From the NCBI GenBank assembly GCA_019694595.1, contig JAIBBQ010000050.1:1-35224 (forward strand): 35,224 bases of DNA, read 5' to 3'. Origin of the DNA: Myxococcaceae bacterium (GTDB lineage Bacteria; Myxococcota; Myxococcia; Myxococcales; Myxococcaceae). The position numbers and the translations under genes were made by a program. Numbering within the stretch: the stretch's first letter is position 1; each line of letters opens with the position of its first letter. Under the pieces are notes generated by a model. The model saw only the letters and a list, made by a program, of their open reading frames with translations. It ran no database searches and had not been told where the DNA came from. Below, piece by piece: positions 8,833-19,615 of the stretch.

Positions 8833-10029
8833 GTGAACCCGACCTTCACGGCACACCTGCGCGCCCAGCTCGAGGGCATCGAGTCGCAGGGTCTCACCAA
8901 GCGCGAGCGCATCCTCACCTCTCCGCAGCGATCCAAGATCGCGGTGCAAGGGGGCGGCGAGGTCCTGAACTTCTGCGCCAACAACTACCTCGGCCTCGCC
9001 GACGCGCCGGAGCTGATCGCCGCGGCCCGCGAAGGCTTCGACGCGCACGGCTTCGGCATGGCGAGCGTGCGCTTCATCTGCGGCACCCAGGACGTGCACC
9101 GCGCGCTGGAAGAGCGGCTGGCGAAGTTCCTCGGCACCGAGGACTGCATCCTCTTCTCGAGCTGCTGGGACGCCAACGGCGGGCTCTTCGAGATCCTGCT
9201 GGGCGAGGAAGACGCGGTGGTCTCCGACGCGCTCAACCACGCCTCGATCATCGACGGCATCCGCCTGTCGAAGGCCAAGCGGCTGCGCTACGCGAACAAC
9301 GACCTCAAGGACCTCGAGGCCAAGCTGGAAGAGGCCAAGGCCCAGGGCGCGCGCTTCACGCTCATCGCCACCGACGGCGTCTTCTCGATGGACGGCGTCA
9401 TCGCCGACCTGAAGGGCATCGTGGCGCTGGCCAGGAAGTACGGCGCGCTCACCATGGTCGACGACTCCCACGCGGTGGGCTTCATCGGCGAGCACGGCAA
9501 GGGCACCCCGGAGCTGTGCGGGGTGATGGGCCAGGTCGACCTGATCACCGGCACCCTGGGCAAGGCGCTCGGCGGCGCCTCGGGCGGCTACGTGGCGGGC
9601 TCGAAGGAAGCGGTCTCGCTCCTGCGGCAGCGGGCGCGCCCGTACCTCTTCTCGAACTCGCTGATGCCGGCCATCGCCCACGCGACCCTGAGCGCGCTGG
9701 AGCTGCTCGAGAAGAGCGGCGAGCGTCGCAAGCGCCTGCACGAGAACGCGGCCTACTTCCGCCAGGCGCTCACCGCGGCGGGCTTCACGCTCGCGGGCGC
9801 CGGGCACCCCATCATTCCGGTGATGCTGGGCGACGCGGCGCTGGCCGCCCGCTTCGCCGACGCGATGCTGAAGGAAGGCATCTACGTCATCGGCTTCAGC
9901 TTCCCGGTGGTGCCGCAGGGCAAGGCACGCATCCGCACCCAGATGTCGGCCGCACACACCCGCGCGCAGCTCGAGCAGGCGGTGGCGGCATTCACCAAGG
10001 TCGGCAAGGCGATGGGAGTCATTCGATGA
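8833..10029 (+). CDS. kbl: Glycine C-acetyltransferase (2-amino-3-ketobutyrate CoA ligase)
   Basis: A PLP-dependent enzyme of the alpha-oxoamine synthase family. It cleaves 2-amino-3-ketobutyrate with CoA to glycine and acetyl-CoA, the second step of threonine degradation. Clear motifs are [31 protein letters not shown] and [15 protein letters not shown], with the PLP lysine in the last. I chose the GTG start because it gives 398 residues and places the PLP lysine at 244, both as in E. coli Kbl. An ATG 18 bases upstream is possible but its AAGG is only three bases away. The stop overlaps the tdh start (ATGA), so the pathway pair is translationally coupled. Confidence 0.96.
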   Translation: MNPTFTAHLRAQLEGIESQGLTKRERILTSPQRSKIAVQGGGEVLNFCANNYLGLADAPELIAAAREGFDAHGFGMASVRFICGTQDVHRALEERLAKFLGTEDCILFSSCWDANGGLFEILLGEEDAVVSDALNHASIIDGIRLSKAKRLRYANNDLKDLEAKLEEAKAQGARFTLIATDGVFSMDGVIADLKGIVALARKYGALTMVDDSHAVGFIGEHGKGTPELCGVMGQVDLITGTLGKALGGASGGYVAGSKEAVSLLRQRARPYLFSNSLMPAIAHATLSALELLEKSGERRKRLHENAAYFRQALTAAGFTLAGAGHPIIPVMLGDAALAARFADAMLKEGIYVIGFSFPVVPQGKARIRTQMSAAHTRAQLEQAVAAFTKVGKAMGVIR

Positions 10030-11054
10030 AGGCGCTGGTGAAGGCGAAGAAGGAACCCGGGCTGTGGATGGAAGACGTGCCCACCCCCGACGTCGGGCCC
10101 AACGACGTGCTCATCCGCGTGCGCAAGTCGTCGATCTGCGGCACCGACATTCACATCTGGAACTGGGACGAGTGGAGCCAGAAGACGATTCCGGTGCCGC
10201 TCACCATCGGCCACGAATTCGTGGGCGTGGTGGAGAAGCTGGGCAGCGCGGTGACCGGGTTCAAGCCCGGTGAGCGCGTGTCGGCCGAAGGGCACCTGAC
10301 CTGCGGCCACTGCCGCAACTGCCGCGCGGGCAAGCGGCACCTGTGCCGCAACACCATCGGCGTGGGCGTCAACCGCTCGGGCTGCTTCGCGGAATTGATC
10401 GCGGTGCCGGCGGTGAACGTGTTCCGCATTCCGGACTCGATCCCCGACGACATCGCGTCGTTCTTCGACCCGCTGGGCAACGCGGTGCACACCGCGCTGT
10501 CGTTCGACCTGGTGGGCGAAGACGTGCTCATCACCGGCGCGGGCCCCATCGGCTGCATGGCGGCGGCGATCTGCAAGCACGTGGGCGCGCGCCACGTGGT
10601 GGTCACCGACGTCAACGAGTACCGGCTGGGCCTGGCGAAGAAGCTGGGGGCCACGATGGCGGTCAACGTCACCAAGGGCTCCATCGAGGACTCGATGAAG
10701 ACCCTGGGCATGACCGAGGGCTTCGACGTGGGCCTCGAGATGTCGGGCAACGCGTCGGCCTTCCGCTCGATGTTCCAGGCGATGAACCACGGCGGCCGGG
10801 TGGCGCTGCTGGGCATCCCGCCGAGCGAGGTGGCGATCGACTGGAACAAGGTGATCTTCAAGGGCCTGGTGCTCAAGGGCATCTACGGCCGGGAGATGTT
10901 CGAGACCTGGTACAAGATGACCTCGATGCTGCAGAGCGGGCTCGACGTGACGCCCGTGCTGACGCATCACTTCCCGATCAAGGACTTCCAGGCGGGCTTC
11001 GAGGTGATGCGCTCGGGCCAGTCGGGGAAGGTGGTGCTCGATTGGGCCGCCTGA
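10026..11054 (+). CDS. tdh: L-threonine 3-dehydrogenase
   Basis: A 342-residue zinc-dependent medium-chain dehydrogenase that oxidises threonine to 2-amino-3-ketobutyrate with NAD+, feeding Kbl. The catalytic zinc ligand Cys38 ([16 protein letters not shown]) and GHEFVG are present. The structural zinc cysteines are 93, 96, 99 and 107 ([15 protein letters not shown]). The Rossmann loop [12 protein letters not shown] follows. The residue numbering matches E. coli Tdh. The start overlaps the kbl stop by four bases. The downstream kinase gene begins inside its last codons. Confidence 0.97.
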   Translation: MKALVKAKKEPGLWMEDVPTPDVGPNDVLIRVRKSSICGTDIHIWNWDEWSQKTIPVPLTIGHEFVGVVEKLGSAVTGFKPGERVSAEGHLTCGHCRNCRAGKRHLCRNTIGVGVNRSGCFAELIAVPAVNVFRIPDSIPDDIASFFDPLGNAVHTALSFDLVGEDVLITGAGPIGCMAAAICKHVGARHVVVTDVNEYRLGLAKKLGATMAVNVTKGSIEDSMKTLGMTEGFDVGLEMSGNASAFRSMFQAMNHGGRVALLGIPPSEVAIDWNKVIFKGLVLKGIYGREMFETWYKMTSMLQSGLDVTPVLTHHFPIKDFQAGFEVMRSGQSGKVVLDWAA

Positions 11055-11689
11055 AGGCTCCCAAGCAGAAGCTGTTCGTGGCCATGGCCGGCAACATCGG
11101 CGCGGGGAAGACCACCGCGGCGAAGATGATCAGCCAGAAGTTCGGCTTCGAACTCTTCGACGAGCCGGTGATCGACAACCGGTTCCTCAAGCACTACTAC
11201 GGCGACATGCAGCGCTGGAGCTTCACGCTGCAGCTCGAGTTCCTCATTCGCCGCATCGAGCACCACGAGCTGATCCACACGGTGTCGAAGAGCTGCATCC
11301 AGGACCGCACGCTCTACGAAGACCCGGAGATCTTCGCCAAGTACCTCCACGGCCTGGGCAACATGACCGACGCGGAGCTCGAGCTGTACTTCGAGTACTT
11401 CCAGCGGCTGTCGAAGACCATCGCCCACCCCGACAAGGTGATCTGCTTCGAGGTCCCCCAGGTCGACGTGCTGCTCTCGCGCATTCGCCGCCGCGGCCGC
11501 GAGGAAGAGAAGGGCATCCAGTCGAACTTCCTGCGCGGGCTCAACGGCTACTACTCGTCGTTCCCCACCGTGCTGTCGAAGAAGTACGGCATCGACACCC
11601 TGACCTTCGACGTGACCACGCTCGACATCCGCACCGGCAAGGGGCGGGAAGAGTTCCTCGACAAGGTCACCACCTTCCTCCACGCCTGA
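11042..11689 (+). CDS. Deoxynucleoside kinase family protein
   Basis: A 215-residue P-loop kinase of the dNK/dGK-dAK family, which phosphorylates deoxynucleosides in salvage. The P-loop is GNIGAGKTT (17-25). The DR-type motif [10 protein letters not shown] and the Arg-rich lid [12 protein letters not shown] are present. [21 protein letters not shown] is typical of the family except that it is split here as [11 protein letters not shown] and [10 protein letters not shown]. The substrate base cannot be read from sequence. The best start is a TTG just upstream of the tdh stop (13-base overlap) with AGGTGG at about 10 bases. The first ATG would fall just before the P-loop and remove the first beta strand. 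The stop shares one base with the next start. Confidence 0.85.
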   Translation: MGRLKAPKQKLFVAMAGNIGAGKTTAAKMISQKFGFELFDEPVIDNRFLKHYYGDMQRWSFTLQLEFLIRRIEHHELIHTVSKSCIQDRTLYEDPEIFAKYLHGLGNMTDAELELYFEYFQRLSKTIAHPDKVICFEVPQVDVLLSRIRRRGREEEKGIQSNFLRGLNGYYSSFPTVLSKKYGIDTLTFDVTTLDIRTGKGREEFLDKVTTFLHA

Positions 11690-12198
11690 TGGACCCGCGC
11701 CCCTCCGAAGCGTCGCTGGTCGAGATGGCGCAGCTGCTGCTGCCGGGCGACGCCAACGCGCTCGGCGCGGCCTTCGGCGGCAGCGTCATGGGGTGGATCG
11801 ACATCTGCGCGGCCATCTCCGCCCAGCGGCACTGCCGGCAGGTGGTGGTCACCGCGTCGATGGACGATCTGCACTTTCACGCGCCGGTGAAGGTGGGGTG
11901 GACGGTGAACCTGCGCGCCCGGGTGATCGCCGCCTTCCACAGCTCGATGGAGGTGGGCGTCACCGTGCACTCGGAGAACCCGCTCACCGGCGAGCGCACG
12001 CTCACCACCTCGGCGCTGCTCACCTTCGTGGCGCTGGACAAGGACGGCAAGAAGCTGCCGGTGCCTCCGCTGCTGCTGGCCACCGAGGCGGAGAAGGTGG
12101 CCTCGGCCGAGGCGCACGCGCGGCGGACCGAGCGGCTCGCGCGCAAGGGCACCGGCGCGACCTGGCAGGCCCTGGTCGACGCGCCGGTGAAGAACTGA
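11689..12198 (+). CDS. Hotdog-fold acyl-CoA thioesterase
   Basis: A 169-residue protein of the YciA/ACOT hotdog group, which hydrolyses acyl-CoA to free acid and CoA. Diagnostic parts are LLLPGDANALGAAFGGSVMG (Asn then GGxVMxW) followed by WIDICAAISAQRHC, then ASMDDLHFHAPVKVGWTV and a second strand block with TTSALLTFVALDKDGK. The extended C-terminal helix is rich in Arg and Ala. The ATG uses the last base of the preceding TGA, so it is tightly coupled to the deoxynucleoside kinase gene and likely sits in the kbl-tdh operon. It ends exactly where the convergent Fe-S carrier gene ends (TGATCA). Confidence 0.88.
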   Translation: MDPRPSEASLVEMAQLLLPGDANALGAAFGGSVMGWIDICAAISAQRHCRQVVVTASMDDLHFHAPVKVGWTVNLRARVIAAFHSSMEVGVTVHSENPLTGERTLTTSALLTFVALDKDGKKLPVPPLLLATEAEKVASAEAHARRTERLARKGTGATWQALVDAPVKN

Positions 12199-12591
12199 TC
12201 AGGTCGAGAACGACGTACCGCAGCCGCACGACGACTTGGCGTTCGGGTTCTGGAACTTGAAGCCCGCTGCCGTGTCGGTCACCTGGTAGTCGACCTCGGT
12301 GCCGGTGAGGTACTTCACGGAGACCGGGTCGGTGCAGAGCTTGATGCCTTCCTGCTCCCAGAGCAGGTCGCCCGGCTTGGAGTCCTTCACCAGGTTGAGG
12401 TCGTACCCGAGGCCGCTGCAGCCGGCGGGGACCACGCGGATGGTGAGGTAGTAGCCCTCGAAGCCCTGCTGGGTCATCACGTCCTTCACCTGGGCGACGG
12501 CCTTGGCCGTGAGGGTGAGCACCGAGCGCTTGGCGGCGGTGGGGGCGGGAGACTCGGCGGCAACGGCGGGGGCGGCGACGGAGGTGTCCAT
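12199..12591 (-). CDS. A-type iron-sulfur cluster carrier (HesB/IscA/ErpA family)
   Basis: A 130-residue protein that receives and delivers Fe-S clusters to apo-enzymes. The three cluster-ligating cysteines are present: Cys58 (AGCSGLGYDL) and Cys122/Cys124 (SSCGCGTSF). The N-terminal 22 residues are an Ala/Pro-rich extension before the domain begins (SVLTLTAKAVAQVKDVM). No isc or suf genes lie nearby, so it is probably a stand-alone ErpA-type carrier, but I cannot separate ErpA from IscA by eye. A short leader and TATA-like element precede the ATG. Confidence 0.92.
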   Translation of the reverse strand: MDTSVAAPAVAAESPAPTAAKRSVLTLTAKAVAQVKDVMTQQGFEGYYLTIRVVPAGCSGLGYDLNLVKDSKPGDLLWEQEGIKLCTDPVSVKYLTGTEVDYQVTDTAAGFKFQNPNAKSSCGCGTSFST

Positions 12592-12598
12592 GTGCACC

Positions 12599-12628
12599 CA
12601 TATAACCGCAGCCCGGCCCGCCGGCCAA
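12599..12628 (-). promoter_or_regulatory. Putative sigma-70-like promoter of the Fe-S carrier gene
   Basis: On the minus strand, TTGGCC is followed after 18 bases by TATATG, seven bases before the ATG. Using TTATAT as the -10 gives a 17-base spacer. The element lies between the Fe-S carrier and the SDR gene on the same strand. It implies a very short leader, and the match is moderate. Confidence 0.3.
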
Positions 12629-12629
12629 C

Positions 12630-13373
12630 TCACCCCAGGGAACGCCCGCCGTCGACGGCGACGATCTGCCCGGTGACGAAGGTGGGCCCGGTGAGGAGGA
12701 ATCCCACCGTGGCCACCACGTCTTCCGGGGACCCGAAGCGTTTCTGGGGGATGCGCTGCCGGAGCGCCTCCAGCGTCTCCGGGCCCAGGTCGACCGGGGG
12801 GAGCACGGTGCCGGGGGCGACGGCGTTGACCCGCACCAGCGGCGCGAGCTCCACCGCGAGCGAGCGGGTGAGCGCGGCGAGGGCCGCCTTCGACATGCAG
12901 TAGGCGCTGTACTGGGACCAGGCGTCGAACACCCCGCCGATGTCCACGATGTTCACCACGTCGCCCCGGCCCTTCTCGCGCATCTGCGGCAGCACCGCCT
13001 GGGTGAGCAGGTAGGGGGCCCGGGCGTTGAGCGCCCACTGGCCGTCGAGCGTCTCGAGCGAGGTCTTCTCGAAGGCCTCGCGCGCGAAGCCGGCGGCGGA
13101 GTTCACCAGGATGTCGACGGGCCCGAGCACGTCGCGGACCTGGGTGGCGAGCGTCTTCAGATCCTCGACCTTGGTGAGGTCGGCCTGGAAGCAGTCGGCC
13201 CGGTTGCCGTCGATGGCGATGCGCTGGGCGGTGTCCTTCGCGCCGGCCTTGGAGCTCGCGTAGTGCACCGCCACGTCGGCGCCCAGCCGGCCCAGCCCGA
13301 GGGCGATCGCCTGCCCGAGGCGGGTCCCGCCCCCCGTCACCAGCGCCACCCTGCCCGTCAGTGCTCGTTCCAC
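12630..13373 (-). CDS. SDR-family oxidoreductase, pteridine-reductase-like
   Basis: A 247-residue short-chain dehydrogenase/reductase. It has the cofactor motif TGGGTRLG, HYASSKAGA after the second strand, the NSAAG motif, and YCMSK with catalytic Tyr and Lys. Where classical SDRs have a catalytic Ser, this reads VNIVDIGG, with Asp. Together with TRLG, HYxxS and YCxSKAAL this resembles the pteridine reductase/FolM branch, which uses Asp-Tyr-Lys to reduce pterins with NADPH. The Asp-Tyr spacing is 14 rather than the usual 13, so the subfamily call is tentative. The GTG start is supported by GGAGG five bases upstream. It is divergent from the spermidine-synthase-like gene. Confidence 0.85.
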   Translation of the reverse strand: MERALTGRVALVTGGGTRLGQAIALGLGRLGADVAVHYASSKAGAKDTAQRIAIDGNRADCFQADLTKVEDLKTLATQVRDVLGPVDILVNSAAGFAREAFEKTSLETLDGQWALNARAPYLLTQAVLPQMREKGRGDVVNIVDIGGVFDAWSQYSAYCMSKAALAALTRSLAVELAPLVRVNAVAPGTVLPPVDLGPETLEALRQRIPQKRFGSPEDVVATVGFLLTGPTFVTGQIVAVDGGRSLG

Positions 13374-13417
13374 GTTGGCCTCCGCGCGCGCCGGTATAGC
13401 GTCTGCGGCTCCTCAAC
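13374..13417. promoter_or_regulatory. 44-base divergent promoter region
   Basis: This is the only space between the divergent SDR and spermidine-synthase-like genes. A central GGTATAGC reads as a -10-like element in both directions (TATAGC forward, TATACC reverse). The GGAGG serving the SDR gene is also here. No convincing -35 was found at standard spacing in either direction. Confidence 0.3.
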
Positions 13418-15349
13418 GTGCGTGCGCTCGTCTTCCTCTCGTCGTTCCTGCTCTTCGCGGCGGAGCTGCACCTGGGGCAAGTCCTGCTCCCCGGCTACGG
13501 CAGCAGCGCCGCGGTGTGGACCACCGCGCTCACCTTCTTCCAGCTGGTGCTGACGCTGGGCTACCTCCTCGCGGGGCGCTTCCCCCTGGCGGCGGGCCGG
13601 CGCACCACGCTGCTGCACCTGGCGCTCGTCGGAGTGCCGCTGCTCGCCCTGCCCTTTCACGTGCTGCGCTTCGAGCTGCCGCCGGTGCTGGGGGTGGCGA
13701 GCGCGCTCACCATCGCCGCGGGCCTGCCGCTGCTGGCGCTGTCGACCACCAGCGTGCTCGCCCAGCGCTGGCACCACCTGCGGCGGCCCGACGAGGCGCC
13801 GTACTTTCTCTACGCGGCGTCGAACCTGGGGAGCCTCGCCGGCCTCTTGCTCTACCCGTTCCTGATCCAGCGCTTCGTGGGGCTCGAAGCGCAGGCCTGG
13901 GCCTTCGTGGGGCTGTACCTGGTGTTCGCGGTGCTGCACTTCCGCGCGCGGCCGGCGGTGGACGATCGCGCGGTGCCCCCGGGCGCGCGCCCGTCGGCGC
14001 GGGAGCGCTTCTTCTGGCTGGCGCTCCCCGCGGCAGGGTCGGCGGTGATGACCGCGGTGACCGAGCTGCTCAGCGAGGACGCGCCCACCCCGGTGGTGTG
14101 GGCGGAGACGCTCGGCGTGTACCTGCTGACGCTGGTGCTGGCGTCGGGGCGCAAGGCCTTCGGCCCTGAAGGCGCCAAGCGGCTGGTGGGCGCGGGGCTG
14201 GTGGTCTTCATGCTGGGGCTGGGCCTGGGCATTCCCAAGTGGGTGTCGGCCGACGCCACCAAGCACGCGATGATGCTGGGGCTGGAGTTCGGGGCCTGCT
14301 TCGCGGCGCACTGGGTGCTCTTCGCGCGGGCGCCGGACGCGGGACGGCTGAGCCACTTCTACCTGTCGCTGTCGATCGGCGGCGCGCTCGGGTCTGCGCT
14401 CATCACCTTCGGGTGCCTGGCGGCGCTCCAGGGCGTGCCGTACCTGTGGTTCGACCTGCTGGTGGCGCTGGGGCTGCTCTTCGCGGCGGTGGCGCCGAAG
14501 GGGCCGCACCCCACCCGGCTCATCCTCACCATGGTGGCGGTGATGGCCTTCATGATCGTCGCCCGGGAGCTCAGCGGCGAACCCAAGGGCCGGCTGATGG
14601 GCGGCGGCCGCACCTTCTACGGCACCCTGCGGGTGCGGGAGAGCGACACCGCGCGGGCGCTGATGCACGGCAACACCCTGCACGGCATGGAAGTGGTGAC
14701 GGTGCCCGGGGTGCCGGTCAGCTATTACGATCCCACGAGCCCGGTCGCCGTGGTCTTCCAGTCGCCGCGGGCGAAGTCGGTGGGCGTGGTGGGGCTGGGC
14801 GCCGGGGTGCTGGCGGCCTTCGCGCAGGACGGCAGCGACTACACCTTCTACGAGCTCGACCCCCAGGTCCGGCCGCTGGCGGAGACCCACTTCACCTTCT
14901 TGCGCTCGAGCAAGGCGCGCATCACCCACGTGCTGGGCGACGCGCGGCTGACGCTGCAGCAGACGCCGGAACACCGCTTCGACGTGCTGGTGATGGACGC
15001 GTTCCAGAGCGACTTCGTGCCCACCCACTTGCTGACCCGGGAAGCGATGGGCATCGAGCTGGCGCGGGTGAAGAGCGACGGGGTGCTGTTGTTCCAGGTC
15101 TCGAACCGTCTCTTCCGGCTGGCCCCCTTCCTGGCGGCCGTGGCGCAGACGCACGGGGTGACCGCCCGGGTGCGCACCGGCCCCAAGGACGGCGAAGGCC
15201 CCCTGGCCGAGTTCCACCACCAGAGCATCTGGGTGGCGGTGGGGACGAAAGAGTCCCTGGATTCATGGGTTCCGGGCTGGATCACCCCGGAGCTCGCCGA
15301 CCAGGTGTGGACGGACGATCGCGTCGACCTCTTCGCCGCCTTGAGATGA
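13418..15349 (+). CDS. Membrane-anchored spermidine-synthase-like protein
   Basis: A 643-residue protein from a GTG start. Residues 1 to about 375 contain roughly ten hydrophobic helices (for example FLSSFLLFAAELHLGQVLLP and LGLGLGIPKWV), an MFS-like or polytopic membrane part. Residues about 395-640 form a SAM-binding domain of the spermidine synthase superfamily: HGNTLHGM, VGVVGLGAGVLAAFA, FYELDP, LGDARLTL and VMDAFQSDFVPTHLL. True polyamine synthases use an acidic DxxDS-type segment; here it is DAFQSD, so the aminopropyl-transfer reaction is not assured. Similar fused MFS/spermidine-synthase proteins are common in high-GC bacteria with no proven role. The gene stands alone, and the next gene has its own promoter. 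Confidence 0.85.
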   Translation: MRALVFLSSFLLFAAELHLGQVLLPGYGSSAAVWTTALTFFQLVLTLGYLLAGRFPLAAGRRTTLLHLALVGVPLLALPFHVLRFELPPVLGVASALTIAAGLPLLALSTTSVLAQRWHHLRRPDEAPYFLYAASNLGSLAGLLLYPFLIQRFVGLEAQAWAFVGLYLVFAVLHFRARPAVDDRAVPPGARPSARERFFWLALPAAGSAVMTAVTELLSEDAPTPVVWAETLGVYLLTLVLASGRKAFGPEGAKRLVGAGLVVFMLGLGLGIPKWVSADATKHAMMLGLEFGACFAAHWVLFARAPDAGRLSHFYLSLSIGGALGSALITFGCLAALQGVPYLWFDLLVALGLLFAAVAPKGPHPTRLILTMVAVMAFMIVARELSGEPKGRLMGGGRTFYGTLRVRESDTARALMHGNTLHGMEVVTVPGVPVSYYDPTSPVAVVFQSPRAKSVGVVGLGAGVLAAFAQDGSDYTFYELDPQVRPLAETHFTFLRSSKARITHVLGDARLTLQQTPEHRFDVLVMDAFQSDFVPTHLLTREAMGIELARVKSDGVLLFQVSNRLFRLAPFLAAVAQTHGVTARVRTGPKDGEGPLAEFHHQSIWVAVGTKESLDSWVPGWITPELADQVWTDDRVDLFAALR

Positions 15350-15368
15350 CGCAGCGGGCCGTTATAAC
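15341..15368 (+). promoter_or_regulatory. Putative sigma-70 promoter for the rhodanese-MoeB gene
   Basis: TTGAGA and TATAAC are spaced by 16 bases, the best housekeeping-promoter match in the window. The -35 overlaps the stop codon of the preceding gene, and the -10 lies within the palindrome CGTTATAACG, nine bases before the ATG. This implies a very short leader. Confidence 0.5.
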
Positions 15369-15377
15369 GACCCTCCC

Positions 15378-16538
15378 ATGGCGACCACGTTCCGCGACCT
15401 GCTGGCGACGGTGAAGAAGGGCATCAAGGAAGCCTCGGTGGACGAGGTGAAGAAGCTCCTCGACGCCAAGGCGCCGCTGAAGCTCATCGACGTGCGCGAG
15501 AGCGACGAATACGCGCAGGGGCGCATTCCCGGGGCGCTGTCGATTCCCCGCGGGTACCTCGAGCTGCGCATCGAGGAGAAGGCCAAGCGCGACGAAGCGG
15601 TGGTTCTCTACTGCGCGGGCGGCACGCGCTCGGCGCTGGCGGCGCGCACCCTGGCCGACATGGGCTACGAGAACGTGGTGTCGATGGCGGGCGGCTACAA
15701 CCGCTGGCACGACGCGGCGCTGCCCACCGACAAGCCCCTGGTGCTGAGCGCGGAGCAGAAGGAGCGCTACCGCCGCCACCTGTCGATTCCCGAGGTGGGG
15801 GAGGAAGGCCAGGCGAAGCTGCTCAGGTCCAAGGTGCTGCTCATGGGCGCGGGCGGGCTGGGCAGCCCGGCGGCGCTGTACCTGGCGGCGGCCGGCGTGG
15901 GCACCCTGGGCATCGTCGACATGGACGTGGTCGACCTCTCGAACCTGCAGCGGCAGGTGATCCACACCGTGGACCGCAAGGGCATGGCGAAGACGGCCAG
16001 CGCGGCGGAAGCGATCCGCGCCATCAACCCCGACGTGAAGGTGGTGCCGTTCCAGGAACGCCTCACCAGCGACAACGTGAAGCGCATTCTCGAGCCGTTC
16101 GACATGGTGCTCGACGGGGGCGACAACTTCCCCACCCGCTACCTGCTCAACGACGCCTGCGTGCTGCTGAAGAAGCCGAACATCCACGGGTCGATCTACC
16201 GGTTCGAAGGCCAGGTCACGACGTTCAAGCCGTACGAAGGCCCCTGCTACCGCTGCCTGTACCCGCAGCCGCCGCCGCCCGACATGGCGCCGTCGTGCGC
16301 CGAGGCCGGCGTGCTGGGCGTGCTCCCGGGCATCGTGGGGCTGTTCCAGGCCAACGAGGCGCTCAAGCTCATCCTCGGGGTGGGCGAGCCGCTGATCGGC
16401 CGGCTGATGACGCTCGACGCCAGCGCGAGCACCTTCCGCACGCTCAAGCTGCGCCGCGACCCGACCTGCCCGGTGTGCCGCGAAGGCGCGAAGATCGAGT
16501 TCATCGACTACGAGCAGTTCTGCTCCACCGCGGCGTGA
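15378..16538 (+). CDS. Rhodanese-MoeB fusion: sulfur-carrier adenylyltransferase
   Basis: A 386-residue two-domain protein. An N-terminal rhodanese (about 20-115) has active-site Cys79 in LYCAGGTRS. A C-terminal ThiF/MoeB E1-like domain starts near 123 and has the ATP loop GAGGLGSPAALYL, DMDVVDLSNLQRQ, the conserved CAEAGVLG Cys307 and a zinc site C290/C293 plus C364/C367. MoeB-type enzymes adenylate the C-terminus of a small sulfur carrier (MoaD, ThiS or related), and a rhodanese can supply persulfide. The known MoeZ/Uba4 type has the order ThiF then rhodanese; here the order is reversed. The carrier protein is not encoded nearby, so the pathway (molybdopterin, thiamine, cysteine or tRNA thiolation) is open. 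It is coupled by GTGA to a second rhodanese. Confidence 0.92.
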   Translation: MATTFRDLLATVKKGIKEASVDEVKKLLDAKAPLKLIDVRESDEYAQGRIPGALSIPRGYLELRIEEKAKRDEAVVLYCAGGTRSALAARTLADMGYENVVSMAGGYNRWHDAALPTDKPLVLSAEQKERYRRHLSIPEVGEEGQAKLLRSKVLLMGAGGLGSPAALYLAAAGVGTLGIVDMDVVDLSNLQRQVIHTVDRKGMAKTASAAEAIRAINPDVKVVPFQERLTSDNVKRILEPFDMVLDGGDNFPTRYLLNDACVLLKKPNIHGSIYRFEGQVTTFKPYEGPCYRCLYPQPPPPDMAPSCAEAGVLGVLPGIVGLFQANEALKLILGVGEPLIGRLMTLDASASTFRTLKLRRDPTCPVCREGAKIEFIDYEQFCSTAA

Positions 16539-16870
16539 ACCACCCGCCGGAGCTCACCGTGCAGGAGCTGTCGGCGTGGCTGGGCGACGCGAGCCGGCCT
16601 CGCCCGGTGCTCCTCGACGTGCGGACGAACGCGGAGCACGCCATCTGCGCGCTCCCCGGCTCGGTCCTGATTCCCCTGCACGAGCTCGAGGCCCGACGCG
16701 CCGAGGTGGAGGCGTTCCAGGGGAAATCGGTGGTCGTCTACTGCCACCACGGGGTGCGCAGCCTCACCGGGGCGGCCTTCGCCCGCGCGCTGGGGGTGGA
16801 CGCCGCCTCGCTGGAAGGCGGCATCGACGCCTGGTCTTCGGAGATCGACCGCGGCGTGCCGCGCTACTGA
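16535..16870 (+). CDS. Stand-alone rhodanese domain protein
   Basis: A 111-residue single-domain rhodanese from a GTG overlapping the upstream stop. The signature parts are LLDVRTNAEHAICALPGSVL and the active-site loop YCHHGVRS with Cys70, the residue that would carry a persulfide. The length is that of GlpE-like rhodaneses. Translational coupling to the rhodanese-MoeB gene suggests it takes part in sulfur relay to the same carrier. It ends seven bases from the convergent Ser/Thr kinase gene. Confidence 0.9.
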   Translation: MNHPPELTVQELSAWLGDASRPRPVLLDVRTNAEHAICALPGSVLIPLHELEARRAEVEAFQGKSVVVYCHHGVRSLTGAAFARALGVDAASLEGGIDAWSSEIDRGVPRY

Positions 16871-16877
16871 GCCCGCG

Positions 16878-19052
<2,175 letters not shown>

Positions 19053-19105
19053 TGCTGGCTCGAAACGTCAGCCTCAAGCGTAGGGCACTGCCACCTGCAC
19101 CCACA

Positions 19106-19615
19106 ATGTTTCCGAGCGCCCCTCTCCTTCTCCTCTTGGCCCAGCTTGACGCGCGGCCCGACGAGGCCACCTTGGACCGGGGGCCGGCGGCGCTGAGCCT
19201 CGAGTGGCGCGACGCGGAGGACCGGCTGGACGCCTCGCTGACGCCGAACGCGCCGGTGGCCGGGGAGCCGCTGGAGGTCATCGTTCACGTGGGCTCCTTC
19301 GACGGGGCCGCCTTCGACGGCCCGGTGCGCATCAACCTGCGATCGATCAACGCGACCATGGGCCAATCGGTGACGGTGACCCGGGAGGCCGGCAAGCCCG
19401 CGTGGCGCGCCACCCTCACTCCCCAGGACCCGGGCACCACCACCATCGAGTTCGGCTTCCGGACCACCCGGAACAAGCTGGTGCACGCCAGCTTCGAGGT
19501 CGGTACCCCGGGGCTGCCGCGCTGGCCGTGGTACGTGGTCATCGGGCTGGGCACCGCGGGCGCCCTGGCCTTCGGAGTGCGCGCGGTGTTGCGGCGGTCA
19601 GCGGAGGGTGCGTGA
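19106..19615 (+). CDS. Hypothetical exported protein with C-terminal membrane anchor
   Basis: A 169-residue protein. A hydrophobic leader (MFPSAPLLLLLAQLDA) is followed by a beta-rich domain (about 40-130, with PVAGEPLEVIVHVGSFDG and DPGTTTIEFGF). A C-terminal TM helix (about 143-162, WYVVIGLGTAGALAFGV) ends in Arg residues. The beta domain loosely recalls FixH/YtkA-like or CopC-like sandwiches, but I cannot assign it. An in-frame start 54 bases upstream would destroy the leader. It is coupled by GTGA to the rRNA methyltransferase gene, an odd partner, and is divergent from the kinase gene. An accessory sensor role for the kinase is possible but unsupported beyond position. Confidence 0.7.
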   Translation: MFPSAPLLLLLAQLDARPDEATLDRGPAALSLEWRDAEDRLDASLTPNAPVAGEPLEVIVHVGSFDGAAFDGPVRINLRSINATMGQSVTVTREAGKPAWRATLTPQDPGTTTIEFGFRTTRNKLVHASFEVGTPGLPRWPWYVVIGLGTAGALAFGVRAVLRRSAEGA

